A stretch of 64,000 bases of DNA from Streptomyces populi (GTDB taxonomy: Bacteria; Actinomycetota; Actinomycetes; Streptomycetales; Streptomycetaceae): positions 1 through 64,000 of the forward strand of contig NZ_KZ626840.1 of assembly GCF_002911015.1 (NCBI RefSeq), given 5' to 3'. The translations under genes and the position numbers were made by a program. The notes below the pieces were generated by a model. The model saw only the letters and a list, made by a program, of their open reading frames with translations, was not told the origin of the DNA and did not search any database. Positions 51,874 through 60,172 of this stretch are shown here, in pieces. Each line of letters begins with the position of its first letter. Position 1 is the first letter of the stretch.

Positions 51874-52719
51874 ATGACGGACAACCGCACGCCCGCTTCC
51901 GCGACCGTCTCGAAGTGGACCGGCATGGTGCCGGTGGACGACACGACCCTGGCCGCCACCGACACCGGCGGCCCCGCCACGCCCGTGGTCTACCTCAACG
52001 GCCAGTTCGCCACTCAGGGCTACTGGCGCCGGGTCATCACCGAACTGGGCGGGGACTGGCGGCACATCACCTACGACGAGCGGGCCCGCGGCCGCAAGTC
52101 CCGGCCCTCGGCCGACTACTCCTTCGAGGCCGCCGTCCGCGACGTCCACGCCGTCCTCGACGCGCGGGGCGTGGACCGGGCCGTGCTCGTGGGCTGGTCC
52201 TACGGCGCGTTCGTCGCCTCGCACTTCGCCAGCCGCAACCCCGGGCGAACCCTGGGCGCGGTCCTGGTCGACGGTGCCCAGCCGTACGACTGGCTGGACG
52301 AGGCCATGGAGCAGCGGATCCGCAAACTCTTCAAGCGACTGCGTCCGGTCATGGCAGTGCTGCGCCCCACGGGCCTGACCCCGCGACTGACCGCGGATGA
52401 GCAGGCCGAGTGCAACATCGAGCTCGGCAAGCTCGCCCGAGCCCGCGAACTGGACCCGGTTCTGGACCACATCACCGTCCCGACCCGGTACGTGGTCGCC
52501 TCGGGCTCGTCCTTCGGCAGCAAGGGCGACGAGCAGGAGGTCATCCGCGCCGGTCTCGACAAGGTGGTCGACCGCAACCCGAACATCACGATCAGCGCGA
52601 AGGTCGGCAGCAACCACGGCGCGATCCTGAAGAAGGACTTCAAGGCCGTCGCCGACGCGGTGCGCGGCCTCGGCGTCCATCCCCGCGGAGACGCTCCGGC
52701 ATCTCCGTCGGCGCGGTGA
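51874..52719 (+). CDS. Alpha/beta hydrolase
   Basis: This 281-residue protein has the nucleophile S109 in VLVGWSYGAFVA, an oxyanion region in 'VVYLNGQFATQGYW' and catalytic H248 in GSNHGAILK. The acid is probably D194 or D219. It is soluble and of the epoxide-hydrolase/esterase type, with a cap region at about 138-190. It is probably co-transcribed with the acetyltransferase 15 bases downstream. The substrate is unknown. Confidence 0.88.
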   Translation: MTDNRTPASATVSKWTGMVPVDDTTLAATDTGGPATPVVYLNGQFATQGYWRRVITELGGDWRHITYDERARGRKSRPSADYSFEAAVRDVHAVLDARGVDRAVLVGWSYGAFVASHFASRNPGRTLGAVLVDGAQPYDWLDEAMEQRIRKLFKRLRPVMAVLRPTGLTPRLTADEQAECNIELGKLARARELDPVLDHITVPTRYVVASGSSFGSKGDEQEVIRAGLDKVVDRNPNITISAKVGSNHGAILKKDFKAVADAVRGLGVHPRGDAPASPSAR

Positions 52720-52734
52720 CCGGCAGGTCCGCCC

Positions 52735-53355
52735 GTGCCGTCCGCGCCCCGGCCCCACCACGTCTCGCCCGGCCCGGCAGCCCGTCACGAGCCCGGTCAC
52801 CTGTCCACGTCCGAGACGCCCTCACGGGTCCGTCTGCGTCGCCTCACCCTCTCCGACCAGGACGAGTTCTGCTCGCTCGTACGGGCCAGTACCGGGCTGC
52901 ACCTGCCCTGGATGCAACTGCCCACGACGCCGGAAGAGTTCCGGATCTGGATGCGCCGCTTCGACGGCGGCACCAATGTGGGCTTCCTGGTCCGTGACCG
53001 GAAAACCGGCGCGGCCACAGGCATGGTCAACCTGAACTCGATCGTCCGGGGCCGTCACCAGGGTGCGTCCCTCGGCTATGCGGCCTTCGCCCCGTCCGCG
53101 GGCCAGGGCTTCATGACCGATGGACTCACCCTCACCCTGCACCATGCCTTCACCGGCCTACGACTCCACCGGCTGGAGGCCCACATCCAACCGGGGAACA
53201 GATCCTCCCTGGCCCTGGCCCAGCGCATGGGCTTCCAGTACGAAGGGCTGTCGCGCGCCTACCTGTACGTCAACGGGGCCTGGCGAGACCATGAACGCTG
53301 GTCCATCACCGCGCCAGAACCGTGGCGGCCCGATTCCTCCCTCCCGGCTGTATGA
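52735..53355 (+). CDS. GNAT acetyltransferase, RimJ/RimL type
   Basis: This protein of about 206 residues has a disordered Pro/His-rich start, so true translation may begin later. The GNAT core is 'VRLRRLTLSDQDEFCSLVRASTGLHLPWMQLPTTPEEF', 'GMVNLNSIVRGRHQGASLGYAAFAPSAGQGFMTDGLTLTLHHAFTGLRLHRLEAHIQPGNRSSLALAQRMGFQYEGLSRAYLYVNGAWRDHERWSI'. It follows the RimJ family closely, with the acetyl-CoA loop G-Q-G-F-M. Likely targets are protein N-termini or amino-sugar drugs. GTG 52735 is 15 bases after the hydrolase stop. Confidence 0.88.
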   Translation: MPSAPRPHHVSPGPAARHEPGHLSTSETPSRVRLRRLTLSDQDEFCSLVRASTGLHLPWMQLPTTPEEFRIWMRRFDGGTNVGFLVRDRKTGAATGMVNLNSIVRGRHQGASLGYAAFAPSAGQGFMTDGLTLTLHHAFTGLRLHRLEAHIQPGNRSSLALAQRMGFQYEGLSRAYLYVNGAWRDHERWSITAPEPWRPDSSLPAV

Positions 53356-53549
53356 ACCCCACGGCACCACGGAAATCCCCTCACCCCGCAAGCCTCCGTC
53401 ACCCATGTCCCGGGACAGCGCGCCCGGGGCGTGCACCGGAAGCGGGCGGGGCACCTCCGACGACCTGGCGTTCCGCGTGACAGTGACGTCCTTGACGGGC
53501 CCACGTCCGGGTGTTGATGCGGACACGGGGCGAGGGGAGCCGGCGGACT

Positions 53550-53843
53550 TCAGGGGCCGGCGCTCTCGCGCGGGCCGTCCCCCGTGCGGACGGATTCCGT
53601 ATCGCTGCTGGATACAGGCGCGTTGCGGGCGCTTCGGCGGTTCGTCCGGCGGGCGTCCTTGAGCTCGCGGACTGTGAGGCGGTAGCGGAGCACCTCGCGC
53701 CACCACTCCAGCCGGGCTGGTGCCGTTTGGGGAAGAGTGCGGACGACAGCGCGTACGAGGGTGACGAGAGTGGTCGTGACCGTGGTGAGCGCGATGAGGC
53801 ACACGGCGGCCCAGGGCGGGACCGCTGAGAGGTCGGGCAGCAC
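53550..53843 (-). CDS. Small membrane protein, unknown
   Basis: This 97-residue protein starts at GTG 53843. One membrane helix (PPWAAVCLIALTTVTTTLVTLVRAVV) is followed by an amphipathic basic segment 'APARLEWWREVLRYRLTVREL' and a polar tail. It resembles small conserved Streptomyces proteins often found near accessory genes. No function can be given. Confidence 0.55.
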   Translation of the reverse strand: MLPDLSAVPPWAAVCLIALTTVTTTLVTLVRAVVRTLPQTAPARLEWWREVLRYRLTVRELKDARRTNRRSARNAPVSSSDTESVRTGDGPRESAGP

Positions 53844-54424
53844 GGGAGTTCGGCCTTCCGGAGGCGCGACGGCGAGGCAGCGATCACCTCGCCCGGGTCA
53901 TGCCGAGTGGTGTTGCTGACCGAACGCCGGCTGTGCCCGTGCTGTCGGGGGGCCACGCTGCTCAGGTCCGAAAGTTGGCCAGTCACCAGTTCTCGGCACA
54001 CCGGTGACGCCATCGGCGTCGTACCGGCATGTGCATCCCCCAGAGCCTGAAAATGTCTCCGTCGGCCATTGCCTTCCCCGCCGCCGCGATCCCTACACAC
54101 TCGGCACTCGGCATGGCGCGATGCCCAGGAGCCGTCCACCGCAGCCGGTCAACGCGCGTCGGCCCGCCCGCTGACCGGGTCCTCACCAGCCGGGCGCGGC
54201 GACGTTTCCTCAACTGCCCCTTCGCTGCCGCTGGTCGGCGTGCAGCAGTCGACCTCGGCTGATGTGACGTGAACGACACCTGGATTCACGGCAATTGCCG
54301 TGAATTGTTCGGACCACGCGGCGCCATGCCTATCGGGCATTTCCGGTCATCCGACCGCCCGCGCGCCGGACGCGCTTCGATGCGCTGCGGCGATGCCGCG
54401 GGACGGCTGGCATGATGGCTGCCC
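53844..54424. other. 581-bp region without a convincing gene
   Basis: Frames on both strands are short and lack natural composition. The only distinct element is the 22-bp palindrome at 54284-54305, ahead of the rightward membrane-protein/PepSY pair. Confidence 0.5.
54284..54305. promoter_or_regulatory. 22-bp perfect palindrome, probable operator
   Basis: ATTCACGGCAA and its exact complement meet without a spacer, giving perfect symmetry with an AT-rich centre (CAATTG). It lies 120 bases upstream of the Met/His-rich membrane protein. Size and symmetry suit a TetR/LacI-size dimeric repressor. No regulator gene is adjacent, so control would be in trans. Confidence 0.6.
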
Positions 54425-55054
54425 ATGTCATCCGGACTCGCTTTCCGTCTAACGCGCGCAGCGGTGTTCGCCGCCGTGTGCGTGACGGTGACGAGTCTCG
54501 GCCATGCCCTGATGTCCCAGGGGATACCGGCCCGGGCTGTGGGATACGGGTTCGCGGCCACGACCGCGGGGGCGTGGTGGCTCGCCGGGCGCCGCGAGCG
54601 CGGCGTGCTGGCGGTGACCGGTTCCACGGTGGCGGCGCAGTTCGCTCTGCACGGGTGGTTCGACTTCGCCCAGGCCTCCGCCGGCCCTCCCGCCATGCCT
54701 GACTCCGGGGCCTGGATGACTCATGACGCGTCGTCAGCGATGGGCTCCATGCCCATGGACGGTCCGATGACGAGTCACTGGTCGCCGGGCATGGTCGCGG
54801 CACACTCCCTGGCCGCGGTGCTGTGCGGACTGTGGCTGTGGCGTGGCGAGGCCGCCGTCTTCCGTGCCGGCCGTGCGCTGGCGGTGTTCGTCTTCGCTCC
54901 GCTGCGCCGCGCCGAACGGATCCGCGCCGTCTGCCAAGTGCCGCCCCCGGCACGTCCGGTGTGGTTCTTCGTTCCGGTGCAGCCGGTGCGTGGTGTGCTC
55001 CTGCGGCACGACATCGCACGCCGGGGTCCCCCGATGCCCGCAGTCTGCTGCTGA
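54425..55054 (+). CDS. Met/His-rich integral membrane protein
   Basis: This 209-residue protein has four likely membrane helices (about 8-28, 40-56, 60-78, 122-140). A Met/His-rich stretch lies at about 91-118 (MPDSGAWMTHD...MGSMPMDGPMTSHW), and it ends Cys-Cys. The methionine motif and the PepSY protein downstream suggest copper or another soft metal, or haem, at the membrane. The pairing is common in Streptomyces, but the function is not established to my knowledge. Confidence 0.75.
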   Translation: MSSGLAFRLTRAAVFAAVCVTVTSLGHALMSQGIPARAVGYGFAATTAGAWWLAGRRERGVLAVTGSTVAAQFALHGWFDFAQASAGPPAMPDSGAWMTHDASSAMGSMPMDGPMTSHWSPGMVAAHSLAAVLCGLWLWRGEAAVFRAGRALAVFVFAPLRRAERIRAVCQVPPPARPVWFFVPVQPVRGVLLRHDIARRGPPMPAVCC

Positions 55055-55257
55055 CCGTCCGTCGCGCCCGATGGTGTGACGGACGCAGTCCGGCGTGCCC
55101 TCTTAGACGGCACTTCCCACAACGGCCGTATCTCGTCGAGCCGTTCCCGGGAGGCCGTCCGCCGCGCACGCCGTGCCGCCGCTTCCCGGCGGATCGACCT
55201 GCCGACTTCACTCGCGCCCCGCGTCACTGACGCCGGGTGCCCATTGGGGATGCATCC

Positions 55258-56748
55258 ATGTCTTCAACTCAGGAACAAAAACCACAGGACGAGTCCGAGG
55301 CCACCGACACGGTCCTCGACGAGACCCCTGACACCGTGGTCACCGACACCGCGGCCGCCGGCGCGCGACCGGTCCGCTCGTGGCAGGGCGTGCGGGCGCT
55401 GCTGGTGCGGCTGCACTTCTACGCCGGGGTGTTCGTCGCTCCCTTCCTGCTCGTGGCCGCCCTGACCGGGCTGGCCTACACCTTCACCCCGCAACTGGAC
55501 GACCTGGTCTACGGCGACGTGCTGCACGTGGAGCAGTCCGGCCGGCAGCCACGCCCGCTGGCGGAACAGATCTCCGCGGCCCGCGCCGCCCATCCGGAGG
55601 GCACCCTGGCCTCCGTGACCACCCCGCCCGGTCCGGGGGACACCACGCAGGTGGTGCTGTCCGTGCCGGAACTGGGCGAGAAACAGCGCACCGTGTTCGT
55701 CGACCCCTACACCGCCGAGGTCAAGGGCGAACTGACCACCTGGTGGGGCTCGACCCCGCTGACCACGTGGCTGGACGACCTGCACCGCAACCTCCACCTC
55801 GGTGAGACCGGACGCCTGTACTCGGAGGTCGCCGCCAGCTGGCTGTGGGTGCTCGTCGCCGGCGGACTCGTCCTGTGGCTGGGACGTGCCCGTGGGCAGC
55901 GCGCCAGGTCCGCGCGCGGTGTCCTGCTGCCCGACCGGTCCGCCCGGGGTGTCCGCCGCACCCGCGGCCGGCACGCCGTCACCGGTGTGTGGATCGCCCT
56001 CGGTCTGCTGTTCCTCAGCGCGACCGGCCTGACCTGGTCCCACTACGCCGGCGACCGTTTCGGACAGCTCCTGGACACGGTCAAGGGACACGCCCCCGAA
56101 CTCGACACCGCGCTTCCCGGCGCCAAGACCGCCAGCGGCGGCGAGCACGCGGGACACGCCGGACACCACACCGGCCAGGACGCGGCCTCGGCCGACCCCG
56201 CCGCCTTCGACACCGTCCTCGCCGTGGCCCGCCACAACGGTCTGGGCGGCAAGGTCGTACTGACCCCGCCCGCCGACCCCGCGAGCGCCTGGACCGTCGC
56301 CCAGGACGACCCCAGCTGGCCCGTCCACTACGACAAGGTCGCCGTCGACGCCGCAAAGGGCGAGGTCACCGCCGAGACCCGCTGGGCCGACTACCCGGCC
56401 CTGGCCAAGCTCACCAAGCTCGGCGTCCAGGGGCACATGGGGCGGCTCTTCGGCATCGCCAACCAGATCCTCCTCGCCGTCATCGCCCTGGGCCTGGTCC
56501 TCATCGTCCTGTGGGGCTACCGGATGTGGTGGCAGCGCCGTCCCGTCCGCGAGGACCGCACGGCCCGTCTCGGCAAGGCCCCGGCACGCGGCACCTGGCG
56601 CACCCTGCCCCTGCCCGTCCTGATCCTCGGCATCCCCGCCGTCGCCGCCCTCGGTTGGGCGCTGCCCGTCCTCGGCGTCACCCTCCTCGCGTTCCTCGTC
56701 CTCGACATCGCGACCGGACTCGCCCGCAAGGCCCGCACCACGGCATGA
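55258..56748 (+). CDS. PepSY-associated transmembrane protein with His-rich loop
   Basis: This 496-residue protein has the PepSY-TM architecture. The first helix 'LLVRLHFYAGVFVAPFLLVAALTGLAYTF' leads to an external PepSY domain (about 85-165). 'LHRNLHLGETGRLYSEVAASWLWVLVAGGLVLWL' follows, then helix 3, a second external domain and final helices. A His-rich insertion (GEHAGHAGHHTGQ, about 298-310) probably binds metal. Relatives include iron-reductase-like and copper-linked membrane proteins. A GGGGA site precedes ATG 55258. It probably forms a unit with the membrane protein upstream. Confidence 0.9.
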   Translation: MSSTQEQKPQDESEATDTVLDETPDTVVTDTAAAGARPVRSWQGVRALLVRLHFYAGVFVAPFLLVAALTGLAYTFTPQLDDLVYGDVLHVEQSGRQPRPLAEQISAARAAHPEGTLASVTTPPGPGDTTQVVLSVPELGEKQRTVFVDPYTAEVKGELTTWWGSTPLTTWLDDLHRNLHLGETGRLYSEVAASWLWVLVAGGLVLWLGRARGQRARSARGVLLPDRSARGVRRTRGRHAVTGVWIALGLLFLSATGLTWSHYAGDRFGQLLDTVKGHAPELDTALPGAKTASGGEHAGHAGHHTGQDAASADPAAFDTVLAVARHNGLGGKVVLTPPADPASAWTVAQDDPSWPVHYDKVAVDAAKGEVTAETRWADYPALAKLTKLGVQGHMGRLFGIANQILLAVIALGLVLIVLWGYRMWWQRRPVREDRTARLGKAPARGTWRTLPLPVLILGIPAVAALGWALPVLGVTLLAFLVLDIATGLARKARTTA

Positions 56749-56786
56749 CACCGCCCGGTCGAGACCCGACCGGAGCGTGAAACGAG

Positions 56787-56830
56787 CGAAGGCCCGGGCC
56801 GCGGAGAACATCTCCCGGCCCGGGCCTTCG
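56787..56830 (+). terminator. Strong terminator after the PepSY gene
   Basis: A 15-bp perfect stem (CGAAGGCCCGGGCCG with its complement) encloses a second 5-bp stem (GGAGA/TCTCC) with an ACA loop. It lies 38 bases after the PepSY stop. Confidence 0.9.
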
Positions 56831-56886
56831 GCACGCCGCGTTCCCCGGTGGCCGCGGCAACGCCCGAGCCTCGCAGTCGAGGGCGG

Positions 56887-57145
56887 TGGCGCGGGCGAGT
56901 TCGGCGAGTGTGGTGGTCCTGCCGGTGCCCGCCCCGACCCGCAGGGCCAGGTGCCGGCCGACGTGGAAGGCGTCAGCGGCTGCTTGCTGTTCGTCGGTGG
57001 GCTTCAGCACGGCGCTGCTCCGACGGTGTGGGCGGGTACGCGCCCGACGGCTGCCAGGAGTTGGGGCGGCGTGGTGCCGGTGGAGTTCGGCCGGTGTGAG
57101 GGCTCTGGTCAGGGTGATGTCCAGGACGTGGTGCGGCGTGGTCAT
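56887..57145 (-). pseudogene. N-terminal remnant of a UvrD-type helicase
   Basis: From ATG 57145 the minus strand reads a helicase-like N-terminus. It includes 'LTPAELHRHH...' and the Q-motif/Walker A region 'KPTDEQQAAADAFHVGRHLALRVGAGTGRTTTLAELARAT', where GAGTGKTTT has become GAGTGRTTT. Homology stops near 56887 and the rest of the helicase is absent. The Walker Lys-to-Arg change plus truncation argue for a dead fragment. No intact gene is seen in 56831-57482. Confidence 0.65.
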
Positions 57146-57482
57146 GCCCCTTCACGGTGAGAGCCCGGGGAGTGGGGCAGTCGCGTGTGCGGATGCGCCG
57201 CGCGCAGGAGGGGTTCGAAGACCTGCCACCCGGTCGGCGCGAGATCCGCAGCGCCGGGAGTTGTGGCACGGAATCTCTCCCGGTTCAGCGTCCCGTACGG
57301 CCGCTTTTCGGCCAGTCACTCTCCGATGTGATCGTGACCTATCATTGCGCAACCGGTGAAAGGGATGTGAAGATCCATCGTCGTTCACCTTGTGCGGTAG
57401 GGCATACGTGCTGGTCGCAGCTCGGCCCCTTGCCGTACCTCGATATACAGAAACGTTCCGGCGTTGCCGGGCAGGGGTGGGA

Positions 57483-58973
57483 ATGCTGGCGGGAAATCAA
57501 CTCAACCGAGGGGTGGTGGCACGCCATCTCGAGGACGCGGCGCAGGACCCTGCGCTTGCACCGCGCGCCGAGGAACTGCGCGCGCTGGCCGGGGCACTCG
57601 ATTCCAGTGACATCTCAGCCCTGGATGCCTGGGCCGACCTCGACCTGATGGGGCACTTCGCGCGCCCCGAGAGCGTCGCCGAGACAGTGCCCGACAGCCG
57701 TGGCACACGTCTCGACTCCGCACTGGACTGGGTTCTGGGAGCCCTGGTCTTCCTGCCGCTGCTCTTCACCTGGTTCGGCTTGTGGCAGGCCTCGAGCGCC
57801 TACGGGGTCCTCACCGGCGACAATCCCAAAGCCGCAGGTCGGCCTTTTCTGCAGCTGTGGCAGTCCGGGTTCGACGGACACCTCGGTGAACTCTTCCGCT
57901 TCGGTCACGTCGCCGTAAGCGGATGCATCACCCTGACCATGCTGTTCATACTCACGGCGGTGCACGGCTACCGGCGCTCCGTCGCGGAGCGCCGTGCCGA
58001 GCACGCCGGCGAGCGTGCCCGTGGGGCCCTCGCCCGTCTGGTGCCGGTCCTCACCCATGCGCAGCTCCTGCTCAACGAGCACCGCTTCGCCTCCCCCCAG
58101 CGCTTCGCCGCGGAACTCAACGCGGCGGCCGGACGGCTGCAGCGCATGCACTCCAAGGCCATCACCACGCAGGAAGAGCTCACCCGCGCTGCCCAGTTGG
58201 TCGGTGAGGCCGCGGAGAAGGCCGAGCAGCGTCTTGCCCAGGCAGAGGCCTATGTGCGGCCGATCGAACAAGTGGTGCTGCGGATCGAGGAGACGGTGCG
58301 GGAGAGCGGAACGGCCCTTCAGAGCGCGGTGCGGAATCTGGACGACCCGCTGGACCAGGCGGGCCGACGGCTCGCTGATGCTGTCAGCGGGCAGACGGAC
58401 GTCCTCGATGAGGCATTGGAGAAGCTGCGGACGGCCGGGGACGAGATGCGCGACATCCTCTCGCGTGCCGCGGACCGGCTGGAGACCGCGGTCGGCGACA
58501 ACGGCGACACCGTCCACCGGGCCGTGTCGGACGCGGCACGGCAGGTCGAGGACTCCCTGACCGTTCTGGCCGCCTCCCAGCGCGGGTTCACGACCGGCGT
58601 CGAGGTGGTCGCAGACGTCAACGGCCGGCTGCTGAGCGACCTCGGAGCAGTGGCCGAGCGCACCGGTGAAGCTGCGGAGGTCTCCCGCGAGGCGCTGCGC
58701 GGCATCGAGGCACGCAGCAGTGCCCTGCACGAGGCGGCCGACCGCTTCACCCATGTCACCGATGCCCTGACGCTGATGCTCCGCGAAACCGAGACGGTGC
58801 GTGCCGAGGCAGTGGCGGCTCGAGTTGAGGCACAGGCGGCGCAGGCCCAGGCAGTGACGGCTCGAGCTGAGGCACAGGCGGCGCAGGCCGGGGCCGAAGC
58901 GGCTCAAAAGCGCGCGGAGGACGAGCTGCGGCAGGCAAAGGAGCTGCGGGCCGCAATCGGGTCGGCACGGTGA
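57483..58973 (+). CDS. Membrane protein with long coiled coil (MotA/ZorA-like role inferred)
   Basis: This 496-residue protein has two membrane helices, at about 79-101 (ALDWVLGALVFLPLLFTWFGLWQ) and 142-162 (HVAVSGCITLTMLFILTAVHG). They are followed by some 330 residues of nearly continuous cytoplasmic coiled coil (about 165-490). The tail ends in two 14-residue Ala/Glu/Gln repeats. The gene overlaps the next one (GTGA), which encodes an ExbD/MotB-like protein, so the pair looks like a minimal proton-driven stator with a long tail, as in ZorA. Sequence identity to MotA is not evident; it may be annotated elsewhere as chemotaxis-like because of the coiled coil. ATG 57483 is used; GTGs at 57390 or 57408 are possible. 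Confidence 0.8.
   Translation: MLAGNQLNRGVVARHLEDAAQDPALAPRAEELRALAGALDSSDISALDAWADLDLMGHFARPESVAETVPDSRGTRLDSALDWVLGALVFLPLLFTWFGLWQASSAYGVLTGDNPKAAGRPFLQLWQSGFDGHLGELFRFGHVAVSGCITLTMLFILTAVHGYRRSVAERRAEHAGERARGALARLVPVLTHAQLLLNEHRFASPQRFAAELNAAAGRLQRMHSKAITTQEELTRAAQLVGEAAEKAEQRLAQAEAYVRPIEQVVLRIEETVRESGTALQSAVRNLDDPLDQAGRRLADAVSGQTDVLDEALEKLRTAGDEMRDILSRAADRLETAVGDNGDTVHRAVSDAARQVEDSLTVLAASQRGFTTGVEVVADVNGRLLSDLGAVAERTGEAAEVSREALRGIEARSSALHEAADRFTHVTDALTLMLRETETVRAEAVAARVEAQAAQAQAVTARAEAQAAQAGAEAAQKRAEDELRQAKELRAAIGSAR
58809..58892 (+). repeat. 42-bp in-frame tandem repeat, two copies
   Basis: The 42-base unit starting GCAGTGGCGGCTCGAG repeats almost exactly at 58851. It encodes AVAARVEAQAAQAQ / AVTARAEAQAAQAG and lengthens the coiled coil by four heptads (two per copy). 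Copy number may vary between strains. Confidence 0.85.
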
Positions 58974-59473
58974 GCCGCCCGAAAAGAGGGTTCCGGTTCA
59001 CGCCGTTGCACCTCGCCGGGTGGCTCTTCGCCGACATGCTGCTCGTGCTGGCCCTCGTGTCCATGGGGGACCGGGGTGATCCGCTGGCCGCACAGGCCAC
59101 CGCCCGCCCCTCGCCCTCCAGCGCGTCCCCCAGCGCCGAACCGTCGCCGCGAACGAGCCCGACGCCGTCGGGCCCCCGGTCGGTGGAACGCAAACCGGTC
59201 AAGATCCGCGTCACGGCGGCGGTCGGTGACACCACGCGGATGGTGAAGCAGCTCCGCGCCGCCACCGCCCGTTACGAGGGCCGCACCGCCGCTTTCGTCC
59301 TGACCTTCGGCCAGGCTCCCGAGCCCGGCGCCGGCCAGGAGTACGCAGGCGAAATCAACGCCTCTTTGCGGAAGGCCCGGACCCACATGTTCACCGACGC
59401 GACGACCCGGGACTTCTGGAACGGCGGCGCCTCCGGTACCGCTGACCTGGAGATCTACTTCTACACCCGCTGA
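58970..59473 (+). CDS. Small ExbD/MotB-like membrane protein
   Basis: This 167-residue protein has one membrane helix at about 14-33, HLAGWLFADMLLVLALVSMG. Asp22 in the D-M-L-L-V-L context matches the proton-carrying Asp of ExbD, TolR and MotB. A Ser/Pro-rich linker (39-72) leads to an external domain (78-167) that starts VKIRVTAAVGD and ends with a beta strand. It is not clearly OmpA-like. It starts at a GTG overlapping the coiled-coil gene's stop, so the two are made together. I infer a stator-type pair using the proton gradient. Confidence 0.78.
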   Translation: MSRPKRGFRFTPLHLAGWLFADMLLVLALVSMGDRGDPLAAQATARPSPSSASPSAEPSPRTSPTPSGPRSVERKPVKIRVTAAVGDTTRMVKQLRAATARYEGRTAAFVLTFGQAPEPGAGQEYAGEINASLRKARTHMFTDATTRDFWNGGASGTADLEIYFYTR

Positions 59474-59506
59474 CGGCTGCGCCGTCCCCGACAACCAGGA
59501 GAGCCC

Positions 59507-60172
59507 ATGCAGATCCTGCCCTTCTACATGGTGTGCGACGAGTCCGGTTCCATGTCCGGACCCGGCGTGGACGCCATCAACGCGGCGTTGCCCGACCTGC
59601 ACCAGGAGATCAGCACCAATCCGAGCGTGGCGGACAAGACCCGCTTCGCCCTGATCGGCTTCTCCACGCAGGCTTCAGTGCTGCAGCCGCTCGCCGACCT
59701 GAGCGAACTCACCCAGCTGCCTTCTCTGTCCGCGGGCGGAGTGACCTCCTTCGGAGCCGCCTTCCGCCTGCTGAAAAGCACCATCGAGAAGGACATCGCG
59801 GCGCTGAAGGCCGAAGGCCACGACGTGTACCGGCCCGTGGTCTTCTTCCTGTCCGACGGCGTCCCCACGGACCAGGACTGGCGCACCGCGCTTCAGGAGC
59901 TCAACGAGTTCCGCTACGCCCCGAAGATCGTTGCATTCGGGATCTCCGACGCCGACGCCGCGACCATCACGGAGGTCGCCAACTTCAAGGCGTTCATCCA
60001 GCAGGACGTGTCCGTCACCCCTGCCGTCGCGCTCCGCGAGTTCGCCTCGAGCCTCACCCGGTCCATCGTGAGCTCGGCGACCAGCATGTCCGCGCAGAGC
60101 GGGGAAGGCTTCCGGCTCGAGGTCCCCGACCACGTGCCCGGCTTCACCGGCATCTCCCTGGACAAGATGTGA
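59507..60172 (+). CDS. TerY-type VWA domain protein
   Basis: This 221-residue protein is almost entirely one von Willebrand A domain. The MIDAS metal site is complete: D11-x-S13-G-S15 (CDESGSM), T80 (GGVTSFGAAF) and D117 (LSDGVPTDQDW). It closely resembles TerY of tellurite/phage-resistance (Ter) clusters. Family knowledge places TerY with PP2C phosphatases and kinases in a conserved signalling triad, which is exactly what follows. AGGAGAG precedes ATG 59507; the gap from the ExbD-like gene is 33 bases. Confidence 0.93.
   Translation: MQILPFYMVCDESGSMSGPGVDAINAALPDLHQEISTNPSVADKTRFALIGFSTQASVLQPLADLSELTQLPSLSAGGVTSFGAAFRLLKSTIEKDIAALKAEGHDVYRPVVFFLSDGVPTDQDWRTALQELNEFRYAPKIVAFGISDADAATITEVANFKAFIQQDVSVTPAVALREFASSLTRSIVSSATSMSAQSGEGFRLEVPDHVPGFTGISLDKM

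Noticed and set aside
57345..57352. TTGCGCAA palindrome upstream of the coiled-coil gene
   Set aside because: Only 8 bp; expected by chance and not repeated.
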